This document shows positions 1 through 7,403 of a DNA stretch of 13,262 nucleotides, piece after piece (positions within the stretch are counted from its first letter, which is position 1; each line of letters opens with the position of its first letter). The notes under the pieces were generated by a model, which was not told the DNA's origin, searched no databases, and saw only the letters and a list, made by a program, of their open reading frames with translations. The position numbers and the translations under genes are program-made. Origin of the DNA: JADLGF01 sp020849415 (GTDB lineage: Bacteria > Chloroflexota > Chloroflexia > Thermomicrobiales > UBA6265); contig JAPXTJ010000097.1 of the NCBI GenBank assembly GCA_033812595.1, forward strand, positions 1 through 13,262, written 5' to 3'.

Positions 1-880
1 TCCCGCACCTGATCGCCGAAGAGACCGATGGCCAGCACCACCAGGCTCAGCGCCGCGCCCGGCATGGTCGCCATCCACCAGGCGGTATTGAGATTGTCGC
101 GGCCGATCGCCACCATCTGACCCCACGAGGGCTGTCCCGCCGGAACGCCGAGTCCCAGGAAGCTCAGCGAGGCTTCCGCGATGATCACCAGCCCGACCTC
201 GACCGTCGCGATCACCAGCAGCGGCGGGATCGTGGCCGGAATGATGTGCCTGATCAGCATCAGGGGCGGCGGCACGCCGGTTGCGCGGGCGGCCAGCACG
301 TACTCCCGCTCCTTGGCGGCGAGCGTCGCCGCCCGGGAGACGCGCGCGAAGATCACCCAGCGCGTCAACGACAGCGTCAGGATCACGTTCGTCACGCTTG
401 GGCCGAGCACCGCCGCGATCATGATCGCGAGCAGGATCGACGGAAACGCCAGTTGAATGTCGGCGAGGCGCATCAGCAGGCTGTCGAGGAAGCCGCCGCG
501 GTAACCGGCGATCACGCCGAAGGTCAGGCCGATCGAGCCGGCCAGCACGATCGTGGCGCCGCCGACGATCAGCGAAATGCGGGCGCCTTCGAGAATCTGG
601 GCCAGGATGTCCCGCCCGACCTTGTCGGTCCCGAGCCAGGCGCGGCTGCCATCGCGCAGCACCGCTCCGGGCGGTTCGAGCCGGTCGCCGGTGCGGACGA
701 TCAGCGAATCGTACGGAAAGATGTAGGGGCCGATGATCGCCGCGCCGATGAAAAAGAGAATCGGCAGCGACCACAGAAAGAGCCGCTTGCGATCGAGACC
801 ACGCCGGGACGAACGCGCCGGCGCTTCCGATTCCAGCTTGGCCGGCGGACCGGCGTTTTGCATCGTCGAGGCCGAAGCGG

Positions 881-884
<4 letters not shown>
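1..884 (-). CDS. Dpp/Opp-type ABC transporter permease, DppC-like (3' end cut by window edge)
   Basis: Inner-membrane permease subunit of a peptide/nickel/oligosaccharide-class (Dpp/Opp) ABC importer, partner of the DppB-like protein just upstream. I read 294 codons on the minus strand. The N-terminus is cytoplasmic and polar (begins MTASASTMQNAGPP), followed by a first membrane segment (LPILFFIGAAIIGPYIF), then the family sequence GTDKVGRDILAQILEGARIS and a multi-span permease domain. The EAA loop that contacts the ATPase is clear: EREYVLAARATGVPPPLML followed by IRHIIP. The C-terminal signature SFLGLGVPAGQPSWGQMV is present and the frame leaves the window at LFGDQVR, where relatives end about ten residues later. 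The ATG overlaps the upstream stop in an ATGA arrangement (881-884), which implies translational coupling. Transported substrate cannot be read from the permease. Confidence 0.95.
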
Positions 885-1801
<917 letters not shown>

Positions 1802-1810
1802 AGGCTTCCA

Positions 1811-1925
1811 GGCATGAGGCGCGAGGCGTGAGGCGTGAGGAGCAAAGAGTTCGTCCAAGCGGACATGCGCGCATCGCGCATCGCTTGCCCGTTCTCCTCA
1901 CGCCTCACGCCGTCTACCTCACGCC
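1811..1925. repeat. Inverted repeat built from GGCGTGA heptamers
   Basis: Left arm 1811-1842 reads as four 7-mers (GGCATGA, GGCGCGA, GGCGTGA, GGCGTGA) plus GGAG. Right arm 1894-1925 is CTCC followed by TCACGCC, TCACGCC, GTCTACC, TCACGCC, and touches the TAG stop of the binding-protein gene (1926-1928). The inner 18 bases of the arms (1825-1842 and 1894-1911) are perfectly complementary; over 32 bases six positions mismatch. The loop is 51 nt (1843-1893) and contains a GCGCAT/ATGCGC-rich stretch. In the minus-strand mRNA this forms a large intercistronic hairpin between the binding protein and its permeases. A U-run expected of an intrinsic terminator is absent. Confidence 0.85.
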
Positions 1926-3512
1926 CTACTCGGCGACGGTCGTCTTGGTGAAGATCGGAATCACGTTCGGCGCCGCCTGGAAGTCCTGCAGGCGCGTGCT
2001 GTGCACGTAATTCTCGGTCAGATCGAACGGGAAGATGCCGACGGCGTCGTCCCAGATAATCTGGCACGCCTGGGCGTAGAGTTCGGCCCGCTCGGCCTGA
2101 TCGGCGCTGGCGAGCGCATCGAGCAGGATCTGATCGAGCTCCGGATTGGCGTAGCCGGTCCGGTTGGCCGCGGAGGTGTAGAGGCGGCGCAGGGTGAAGT
2201 CGGCGTCACCGGTGCGAACCGTGTTGGTCTGCATGTCGAGATCCCAGTTGAGGGCCAGCAGGTTCTCGAGCCAGACGGCGCGCTCCTGCTCGCGGTTCTC
2301 GACCCGGACGCCGACGGCCGCCCAGTAGGCGAGCGCGACTTCGAGCAGTTCGCGGTCCTGCGGGCCGGAGTCGGCCACCCAGATGATGTGGGTGTCGATG
2401 CCGTCCGGATAGCCGGCCTCGGCCAGAAGGCTCTTGGCCAGGTCCGGATCGTAGGCATACGGCGTCTGGGGCGCGTGACCGAACACGGTCGAGGGGATCG
2501 GCGCGGTCGCCGGCACACCGACGTCCTGGAGCAGATCGGCGGCCATCGTTTCGATATCGAGCGCGTGCCAGAGCGCCTTGCGCACCCGCACATCGGTGAA
2601 GGGCTCGCGGCTGGCGTTGAACCAGATGAAGTAGTAGGCGTAGGTGGAGGTCGAGGCGATGTTCAGCTCGTCGTTCTCACGCAGCGTCGGCAGCTGGTCG
2701 GCCGGGAGCGCCCAGGTGATATCGATCTCGCCCGTTTCGAGCGAGGTGACGCGAGCGGCGACTTCCGGAATATCGCGGAAGATCAGGCGGGAGATGCCCG
2801 GGGCGCCATCCCAGTGATCCGCGACCGCTTCGATGACCATCTCCGAGTCGCGGGTCCACGAAACGAACTTGTACGGACCGGCGCCGATCGGCGCTTCGTA
2901 GAAGGCCTCATCGGTGGACGCGGCCGCGGGGGCGACGAAGAGCAGCGTGGCGCTCGTCGGCACGGTGCCGGTCGGGGAGGTCGTCTTGATGGTCAGGGTG
3001 GCGTCATCGGTTGCTTCGGTGCTTTCCACCGTCGCCCAGAGTGGCGCCAGCGGGCCGGCGAGCTCGAGCACGCGATCGAGCGAGGCCTTGACATCGTTGG
3101 CCGTCACCGGCGAGCCATCGTGGAAGGTGATGCCTTCGCGGATAGTGAACGTCCAGGTCAGGTCATCGACCTGCTCCCAGGCGGTGGCGATGCGCGGCTG
3201 AATCTCGCCGGTCTCAACATCGCGGTAGGTCAGGGTATCGAGCAGGTGCGCGTTGACGATCGCGGTTGCTTCCTCAACGCTCTGGGCGCCGTGGGGATCG
3301 AGGCTGATCAGCGAGCGCGGCAGCGCGATCACCAGCTCACCGGTGGCGCCGCTGTCCTGCATCGCCTGGGCGCGGCCATCGAGCAGCATCTGCGACATGC
3401 CGGCGCTGAGGCCCAGGATACCGGCCGCCTTGACGAAGGTGCGCCGGCTGAGCTCGCCGCGATTGACGCGGCCAAGCAGTTCATTGACGACGAACGACGG
3501 TTCACGATTCAT
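1926..3512 (-). CDS. Dpp/Opp-type extracellular solute-binding protein with Tat signal
   Basis: Substrate-binding subunit (SBP_bac_5 family) of the importer whose permeases follow. It has 528 residues, normal for the family. The N-terminus carries a twin-arginine signal: SRRTFVKAAG at about residues 22-31, a hydrophobic stretch AGILGLSAGMSQMLL, then an AQA site near residue 50. The mature part starts ELVIALPRSLISLDPHGAQS, has FTIREGITFHDGSPVTANDV, a mid-domain IGAGPYKFVSW, the second lobe FTDVRVRKALWHALD and the AYDPDLAKSLLAEAGYPDG stretch, all usual landmarks. The start is fixed by a GGAGGAGG ribosome-binding site at 3521-3528, 8 bases ahead. No cysteine occurs near the signal, so it is not a typical lipoprotein. 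Ligand is uncertain: such proteins bind peptides, nickel, opines or oligosaccharides; the GH4 neighbour favours a glycoside. Confidence 0.95.
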   Translation of the reverse strand: MNREPSFVVNELLGRVNRGELSRRTFVKAAGILGLSAGMSQMLLDGRAQAMQDSGATGELVIALPRSLISLDPHGAQSVEEATAIVNAHLLDTLTYRDVETGEIQPRIATAWEQVDDLTWTFTIREGITFHDGSPVTANDVKASLDRVLELAGPLAPLWATVESTEATDDATLTIKTTSPTGTVPTSATLLFVAPAAASTDEAFYEAPIGAGPYKFVSWTRDSEMVIEAVADHWDGAPGISRLIFRDIPEVAARVTSLETGEIDITWALPADQLPTLRENDELNIASTSTYAYYFIWFNASREPFTDVRVRKALWHALDIETMAADLLQDVGVPATAPIPSTVFGHAPQTPYAYDPDLAKSLLAEAGYPDGIDTHIIWVADSGPQDRELLEVALAYWAAVGVRVENREQERAVWLENLLALNWDLDMQTNTVRTGDADFTLRRLYTSAANRTGYANPELDQILLDALASADQAERAELYAQACQIIWDDAVGIFPFDLTENYVHSTRLQDFQAAPNVIPIFTKTTVAE

Positions 3513-3552
3513 TCCCGGTTCCTCCTCCGGGCGGTCGCTGTACCCCGACGCT

Positions 3553-3590
3553 TTTCGCGCCTGCCGCTCCGCGGCATTCCGAGCGCGAAA
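3553..3590 (-). other. Hairpin in the gap between the GntR gene and the binding-protein gene
   Basis: TTTCGCGC at 3553-3560 pairs with GCGCGAAA at 3583-3590 (8 bp), and inside it GCCGC at 3563-3567 pairs with GCGGC at 3571-3575. In the minus-strand transcript this two-part stem sits 41-78 bases before the ATG of the binding protein and about 20 bases after the regulator's stop. It lacks a following U-run, so it is better seen as a processing or mRNA-stabilising structure than as a terminator. Function is inference. Confidence 0.45.
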
Positions 3591-3611
3591 CAGGTTGAGC
3601 GATCCGCTCCG

Positions 3612-4304
3612 TTAAGCCTCTGGGTCCCGTTCCGGATCGAGCAGTAATTCGAGCATCGCATCCATGCCGTCAAGCACGTGTCTCCGCATCGCCACCGAAA
3701 CACCCTCCGGATCGCGCCGTTCGAGCGCATCCAGGATGGCGGTGTGGCGATACGGCGCCGGCAGAACGCGATAGCGCGAATCGAGCAGCCGCGCCCGGAA
3801 TGCTTCGCAACGATCAGCCAGGTTTTCGAGCGTCTGGCTGAGCAATGGCATCGATGCGATTTGCCGCAGGCGGCGGTGAAAGGCGAGATCCGCCGCCCGG
3901 AGCGCCCGGACATCGAGGTCCGGCTCCTCGCGCAGCGCGGCGATCTGATTGTTGATCCCGATCAGATCGGCGAGATCCGCGTCGGTGATCAATCTGGCCT
4001 CTTCCTGACCCGCCAGCGCTTCGAGTTCGGCCCGCATCAGGTAGATCTCGCGGATCAAACCCGGATCGATCGGCGCCACGATCGCTTCGCGGTGCGGCCG
4101 GAGGAGGACGAAGCCCTCTCCGGACAGCCGCTTCAGCGCGTTGCCGACGGTGATCCGGCTCACTCCGATCTCATCAGCCAAACGGCTGACATTAACCGTG
4201 GTGCCTTGCTCGAGTCGTCCGTCCACGATAGCGGCACGAATGCCTTCGTAAGCGGCCTGCTCGCGCGTTTTGAACCCTGCCTCGATGCCGATTGCATGTT
4301 GCAT
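3612..4304 (-). CDS. GntR-family transcriptional regulator, FCD (FadR) subfamily
   Basis: A 230-residue DNA-binding regulator. Residues about 13-75 form the winged helix-turn-helix (AAYEGIRAAIVDGRLEQG, then LADEIGVSRITVGNALKRL and GEGFVLLRPHREAIVAPI). Residues about 80-220 form the all-helical FCD ligand domain. The metal-binding set of FCD proteins is present: D139 and H143 (DLAFH), H187 (RHTAI) and H209 (MRRHV), so a metal-bound carboxylate or sugar acid effector is plausible. It is the first gene of the minus-strand importer locus and is divergent from the GH4 gene, so it probably controls both and itself. No Shine-Dalgarno precedes the ATG; a promoter whose predicted start point falls at or next to the ATG suggests a leaderless mRNA. 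The effector is unknown. Confidence 0.93.
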   Translation of the reverse strand: MQHAIGIEAGFKTREQAAYEGIRAAIVDGRLEQGTTVNVSRLADEIGVSRITVGNALKRLSGEGFVLLRPHREAIVAPIDPGLIREIYLMRAELEALAGQEEARLITDADLADLIGINNQIAALREEPDLDVRALRAADLAFHRRLRQIASMPLLSQTLENLADRCEAFRARLLDSRYRVLPAPYRHTAILDALERRDPEGVSVAMRRHVLDGMDAMLELLLDPERDPEA

Positions 4305-4309
4305 GCAAT
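4291..4309. promoter_or_regulatory. Probable GntR operator (perfect dyad over the gntR start codon)
   Basis: ATTGCATG (4291-4298) and CATGCAAT (4302-4309) are perfect inverted repeats separated by TTG; nested within is the 10-bp palindrome TTGCATGCAA (4299-4308). The dyad covers the ATG of the GntR gene (4302-4304) and the predicted transcription start. FCD-type GntR proteins commonly bind short AT-rich dyads of the TTGnnnnCAA kind, so autorepression is the natural reading. This is inferred from symmetry and position, not proven. Confidence 0.6.
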
Positions 4310-4310
4310 T

Positions 4311-4339
4311 ACTCTAGGCAAGCCACCAGAGGAAGTCAA
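4311..4339 (-). promoter_or_regulatory. Promoter of the GntR/importer locus (minus strand)
   Basis: On the minus strand TTGACT (complement of 4334-4339) lies 17 bases from TAGAGT (complement of 4311-4316), a good sigma-70-type pair. Only six bases separate the -10 box from the A of the gntR ATG, so the transcript would start at or next to the start codon (leaderless). Confidence 0.6.
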
Positions 4340-4387
4340 CCGGTTTTCAGCGGAAACGCGCAGAGGTCGGACAATCGGCGTCAACCG

Positions 4388-4417
4388 TTGATCACTGACG
4401 GCGATCGTTCGTATATC
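4388..4417 (+). promoter_or_regulatory. Candidate promoter of the GH4 gene
   Basis: TTGATC (4388-4393) and TATATC (4412-4417) are 18 bases apart, giving a start near 4424 and a leader of about 40 nt. It lies some 80 bases from the dyad over the gntR start, so one regulator could act on both directions, though the dyad does not overlap this promoter. Moderate match only. Confidence 0.45.
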
Positions 4418-4448
4418 CTGTTGCGACGCGATTGCGCGTCCGTTTCGC

Positions 4449-4455
4449 AAGGGAG
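4449..4455 (+). promoter_or_regulatory. Ribosome-binding site that fixes the GH4 start
   Basis: AAGGGAG ends 9 bases before the ATG at 4465. The frame is open from a TTG at 4432, but that start would put this site inside the coding region and add eleven residues that precede the NAD-binding strand; the ATG is therefore preferred. Confidence 0.7.
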
Positions 4456-4464
4456 TTGCTGAGC

Positions 4465-5766
4465 ATGCCGGGACCGGTTGTTGCGTTCATTGGGGCGGGG
4501 AGCGCCGTTTTCGCTCGCAATCTGCTCGGCGATATCCTCTCCCTCCCGGCGTTGCGGGAAGCGGACATCCGCCTCTTCGATATCAACCCCGAACGCCTCC
4601 GCACCTCCGAGATCATGGCCGGCAAGGTCGCGACGGCCACGCAATCGAGTCCGAGCATCACCGCCACCACCGATCCAGCGCGCGCGCTGGCTGGGGCCGA
4701 CTACGTGATCTGCATGATCCAGGTCGGCGGCTACGAACCGGCAACCGTGATCGATTTCGAAATCCCGAAGAAATACGGGCTGCGTCAGACGATCGGCGAC
4801 ACGCTCGGCATCGGCGGCATCATGCGCGGGCTGCGCACGATCCCGGTGCTGCTCGATTACTGCCGCCTGATGGAAGAGCACTGCCCCGACGCCATCTTCC
4901 TGCAGTACGTCAACCCGATGGCGATGAACTGCTGGGCGATCGGCCGGGCGAGTTCGATCCGCACGATCGGTCTTTGCCACAGCGTGCAGGGCACCGCCGA
5001 GCAGCTCGTCAAGGTGATCGGCGTGCCAATCGACGAGATCACCTACAAATGCGCCGGCATCAACCACGTCGCGTTCTACCTGAGCTTCAAACGGGGCGAC
5101 GAGGACCTCTACCCCGCTATCCGAAAGGTTATCGCCGATGGCCGGGTGCCGGATGACAACCGGGTCCGGTTCGAAATGCTGAAGCGGCTCGGCTACTTCG
5201 TCACCGAATCGAGCGAGCACTTCGCCGAGTACAACCCATGGTTCATCAAGGAGGGACGCGACGATTTGATCGAGCGCTTCAACATCCCGCTCGATGAGTA
5301 CCCGCGCCGCTGCGAGAACCAGATCGCCAAGTGGGAAGCGATGCGCATGTCGTTCGAAAACGACGAACCACTGACGGTGAAACCGACCCACGAGTACGCC
5401 GCCTCGATCATCAACGCCATGGAAACGGGCGTGCCGGCGGTGGTCTACGGCAACGTGCCGAACAACGGGCTGATCAGCAATCTGCCAGCCGATTGTTGCG
5501 TCGAGGTACCGGTGCTGGTCGATCGCGCCGGCCTTCAGCCGACCCAGATCGGCGAACTGCCGCCGCAACTCGCCGCCTACATGCAGACGAACATCAACGT
5601 CCAGCGGTTGACCGTGGAAGCGGCGCTGACCGGCAAGCGGGAGCACATCTACCACGCCGCGATGCTCGATCCCCACACCGCCGCTGAACTCGATCTCGAC
5701 CAGATCTGGTCGCTTGTCGACGACCTGATCGCAGCCCACGGCGCCTGGCTGCCGGAGTACGTGTGA
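4465..5766 (+). CDS. Glycoside hydrolase family 4, alpha-galactosidase/LplD-type
   Basis: A 433-residue cytoplasmic enzyme of GH4, the family that cleaves glycosides by an NAD+- and divalent-metal-dependent redox elimination mechanism. The Rossmann loop is at residues 8-14 (FIGAGSA) followed by FARNLLGDIL and the acidic strand end LFDINPERL. GDTLGIGGIMRGLR (111-124) is the family signature. The metal ligands are C171-H172 (CHSVQ) and H201 (GINHVAFYL), the Cys/His arrangement of the MelA/LplD branch; YVNPMAMNCW and SSEHFAEYNPWF also match that branch. Length is standard for this branch. A phospho-glucosidase role is less likely because the importer next door is an ABC system and no PTS is visible. 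Exact sugar (alpha-galactoside, alpha-glucuronide, other) is open. It is divergent from the GntR/importer locus, which probably supplies its substrate. Confidence 0.93.
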   Translation: MPGPVVAFIGAGSAVFARNLLGDILSLPALREADIRLFDINPERLRTSEIMAGKVATATQSSPSITATTDPARALAGADYVICMIQVGGYEPATVIDFEIPKKYGLRQTIGDTLGIGGIMRGLRTIPVLLDYCRLMEEHCPDAIFLQYVNPMAMNCWAIGRASSIRTIGLCHSVQGTAEQLVKVIGVPIDEITYKCAGINHVAFYLSFKRGDEDLYPAIRKVIADGRVPDDNRVRFEMLKRLGYFVTESSEHFAEYNPWFIKEGRDDLIERFNIPLDEYPRRCENQIAKWEAMRMSFENDEPLTVKPTHEYAASIINAMETGVPAVVYGNVPNNGLISNLPADCCVEVPVLVDRAGLQPTQIGELPPQLAAYMQTNINVQRLTVEAALTGKREHIYHAAMLDPHTAAELDLDQIWSLVDDLIAAHGAWLPEYV

Positions 5767-5770
5767 CCAA

Positions 5771-5798
5771 GGTTCCGCGTTCCGGGTTCCGGGTTGGG
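5771..5798 (+). repeat. Short degenerate GGTTCCG heptamer array
   Basis: Four consecutive 7-mers begin four bases after the GH4 stop codon: GGTTCCG, CGTTCCG, GGTTCCG, GGTTGGG. The first and third are identical, the second has one change and the fourth two. The remaining part of this convergent gap (5799-5830) contains only a small GGTT/AACC stem (5813-5823) and no inverted partner of the array. Confidence 0.6.
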
Positions 5799-5830
5799 GA
5801 CCGGGGGCGTTCGGTTCAAAACCACAGGGG

Positions 5831-6220
5831 TCAGGGTTCGAGTTTTGCCGATTCTTCTTCGGCGGCGATTGCTGCGTCGATCGCGACAGCCAGTTTCCAG
5901 CCGCGGTAAACGCCGACGATCAGGCAGATGATGAGCGCGGGCACCCCGATCAGTACCACCAGCGTCGCGGCGTCTTCGTCGTTCCGGAAGATCACCAGCA
6001 GCACGCCGATCGCCAGCGCGAGGAATCCGGCCCAGATCAGCCAGATGCCGGAGAGCGCGTTCACCGGATACCAAACGCGGTCATCCCGCAGGGTGGCGGC
6101 GATGCGATAGCCGTAGAGACTGTTGCGCCCCACCTTGCCCGCCACCAGCGGCCGGCCGAGCCCGATCATCACCAACCCGGTGACGATCAGGATGATTCCG
6201 GTTATGGCCCATTCCGACAT
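5831..6220 (-). CDS. SdpI/YhfL-family small membrane protein
   Basis: A 129-residue membrane protein. The middle contains the SdpI-family motif: KVGRNSLYGYRIAATLRD followed by DRVWYPVNALSG, i.e. a glycine-tyrosine-arginine turn and a conserved Trp/Asn helix. Hydrophobic segments are at about residues 5-26, 56-80 and 85-104, so three membrane spans, with a charged C-terminal tail (AIAAEEESAKLEP). In Bacillus, SdpI gives immunity to the SdpC toxin and acts in its signalling, but most family members in other phyla have no known toxin partner and none is encoded here. It is convergent with the GH4 gene and divergent from the stress-protein gene. Role unknown; I would call it SdpI-like only. Confidence 0.85.
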   Translation of the reverse strand: MSEWAITGIILIVTGLVMIGLGRPLVAGKVGRNSLYGYRIAATLRDDRVWYPVNALSGIWLIWAGFLALAIGVLLVIFRNDEDAATLVVLIGVPALIICLIVGVYRGWKLAVAIDAAIAAEEESAKLEP

Positions 6221-6363
6221 CGATCGATCCCTTCGTCGTGCAACAAGTTTGCGATGTCAAACGCCGCATTGCGACGCCATCGTTTCCCGCACGGTCGTAT
6301 CATACGTACCAGTGGATGGTCCGTTGGCGGATGACGCCGCTACCCGCAATGAGGAGAACTCCG
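6221..6363. promoter_or_regulatory. Divergent promoter region of the SdpI-like and universal stress protein genes
   Basis: 143 bases. Visible are a small dyad GTTTG/CAAAC (6247-6251 and 6258-6262), a direct repeat TTGCGA at 6249 and 6269 (20 bases apart), and a TATCAT -10-like box at 6298-6303 without a convincing -35. GAGGAG at 6351-6356 stands 7 bases before a GTG at 6364 and decides the start of the downstream gene. No certain operator. Confidence 0.4.
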
Positions 6364-7296
6364 GTGGCATTCAATCGAGTCCTGATCCCCCTCGACGGTT
6401 CCGACCTGGCCGAGCAGGCGATCCCCTTCGCGCATGCCGTAACGCAGGATGACGGCACGATGATCTACGTGCAGGTCGTGCCTGAGGCCGAGCCGCTCAA
6501 GAGTCTCACGGGCGGGCCGGTCGCGTCAGCCGATGAGGTCGCCTCGATCTTCGAGGAGAGCGCAAAGAACGATCTTAGCAAGGCGGCCGATCGTTGGGAC
6601 GGCATCGCTCCCCGCTACGAGATCGCGGTCGGCGTCGGTGATCCGGCCGATGCGATCCTGGCGCTCGGTGACGAGCACCGGGCCGATCTGATCGTCATGG
6701 CCAGCCACGGGCGCGGCGCGCTCGGACGCTGGACCTTCGGCAGCGTGGCTGATCGCCTCGCCCGCACCTCGAAGCTGCCAGTGCTGGTTATCCGCCCTCG
6801 CGATGCCGCGCCCGAGGTCGACAACCTGCCGGTCTTCGAGCGGATTCTGCTCCTGACCGACGGATCGGATCGCTCGCGCTCGGCGGTCGATGAAGCGGCC
6901 GATCTCGGCAAGAAGCTCGGCAAGCCGGTGACGCTGGTGCGCTCGGTCTTCCCCGAAGCGGAACTCGCGCCCGCCACCGGTTACGGCGCCATCTACGCGC
7001 CCGAGCTGTACGAGGAATTGACGAAGAGCGTTGAGGACGAGGCGATCAAATCGCTCGAGGAGATCGTCGAGCAGGTCAAGAGCCACGGCGCCACCGCCGA
7101 GTACCTGCTGGTGCACGGACCGGCGGCGCACACGATTGCCTCACTCGCCACGCCGAACGATCTGATCGTGATGACGAGCCACGGCCGCAGCGGCTTCCGG
7201 CGCTGGCTGCTCGGCAGCGTCGCGGAGAAGCTGGTGCGCGATGCCCCCTGCCCGGTCATGCTCGTCCGCTCGGATGTAGGCGCAGAGAACGAATAA
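6364..7296 (+). CDS. Universal stress protein with two UspA domains
   Basis: A 310-residue cytoplasmic protein made of two fused Usp domains, about residues 1-148 and 155-305. Each opens with the strand and acidic loop of the family (RVLIPLDGSDLAEQA; RILLLTDGSDRSRSA) and closes with the ATP-loop region (VMASHGRGALGRWTFGSVAD at 111-130; VMTSHGRSGFRRWLLGSVAE at 269-288). Against the ATP-binding consensus G-2x-G-9x-G(S/T), the last two glycines and serine are present in both halves, but the first glycine is Ala113 and Thr271. The start is the GTG at 6364 behind GAGGAG; the frame is open from 6238, but the 42 extra codons are not Usp-like. Such tandem proteins form pseudo-dimers and respond to stress or energy state; specific role unknown. 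Confidence 0.93.
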   Translation: MAFNRVLIPLDGSDLAEQAIPFAHAVTQDDGTMIYVQVVPEAEPLKSLTGGPVASADEVASIFEESAKNDLSKAADRWDGIAPRYEIAVGVGDPADAILALGDEHRADLIVMASHGRGALGRWTFGSVADRLARTSKLPVLVIRPRDAAPEVDNLPVFERILLLTDGSDRSRSAVDEAADLGKKLGKPVTLVRSVFPEAELAPATGYGAIYAPELYEELTKSVEDEAIKSLEEIVEQVKSHGATAEYLLVHGPAAHTIASLATPNDLIVMTSHGRSGFRRWLLGSVAEKLVRDAPCPVMLVRSDVGAENE

Positions 7297-7330
7297 CCCC
7301 TGAGCGATTCCGGCTAGAATCGCCCCATCG

Positions 7331-7369
7331 GTTGCAGGGCTGCGGACCGTGGGTCCGCGGCCCTGCAAC
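7331..7369. repeat. Long REP-like hairpin upstream of nadE
   Basis: Arms 7331-7348 and 7352-7369 pair over 18 bp with a single T-G wobble and a 3-nt loop (GTG). It lies 34 bases after the stress-protein stop and ends 34 bases before the nadE start. Neither strand has a T-run after the stem, so it is not a standard terminator. Its core (TGCGGACC...GTCCGC) recurs in the hairpin at 11993-12025, which points to a dispersed intergenic repeat. Confidence 0.8.
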
Positions 7370-7403
7370 GCATTCCGAGAGGCACATGTAAAAGGAGCGG
7401 TGG

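Noticed and set aside
2001..3647. A 548-codon open frame on the plus strand
   Set aside because: It is antisense to the solute-binding protein and gives an Arg/Gly/Val-rich product without domain logic; long antisense frames are expected at this GC content. The minus-strand frame has clear family motifs and a strong ribosome-binding site.
4381..5739. A 452-codon open frame on the minus strand
   Set aside because: Antisense to the GH4 gene; His/Asp/Arg-rich shadow without a recognisable domain or ribosome-binding site.
7331..7369. Intrinsic terminator of the universal stress protein gene
   Set aside because: Very stable stem but no T-run on either side, and a related stem elsewhere fits a repeat family better. 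Weak termination cannot be excluded.
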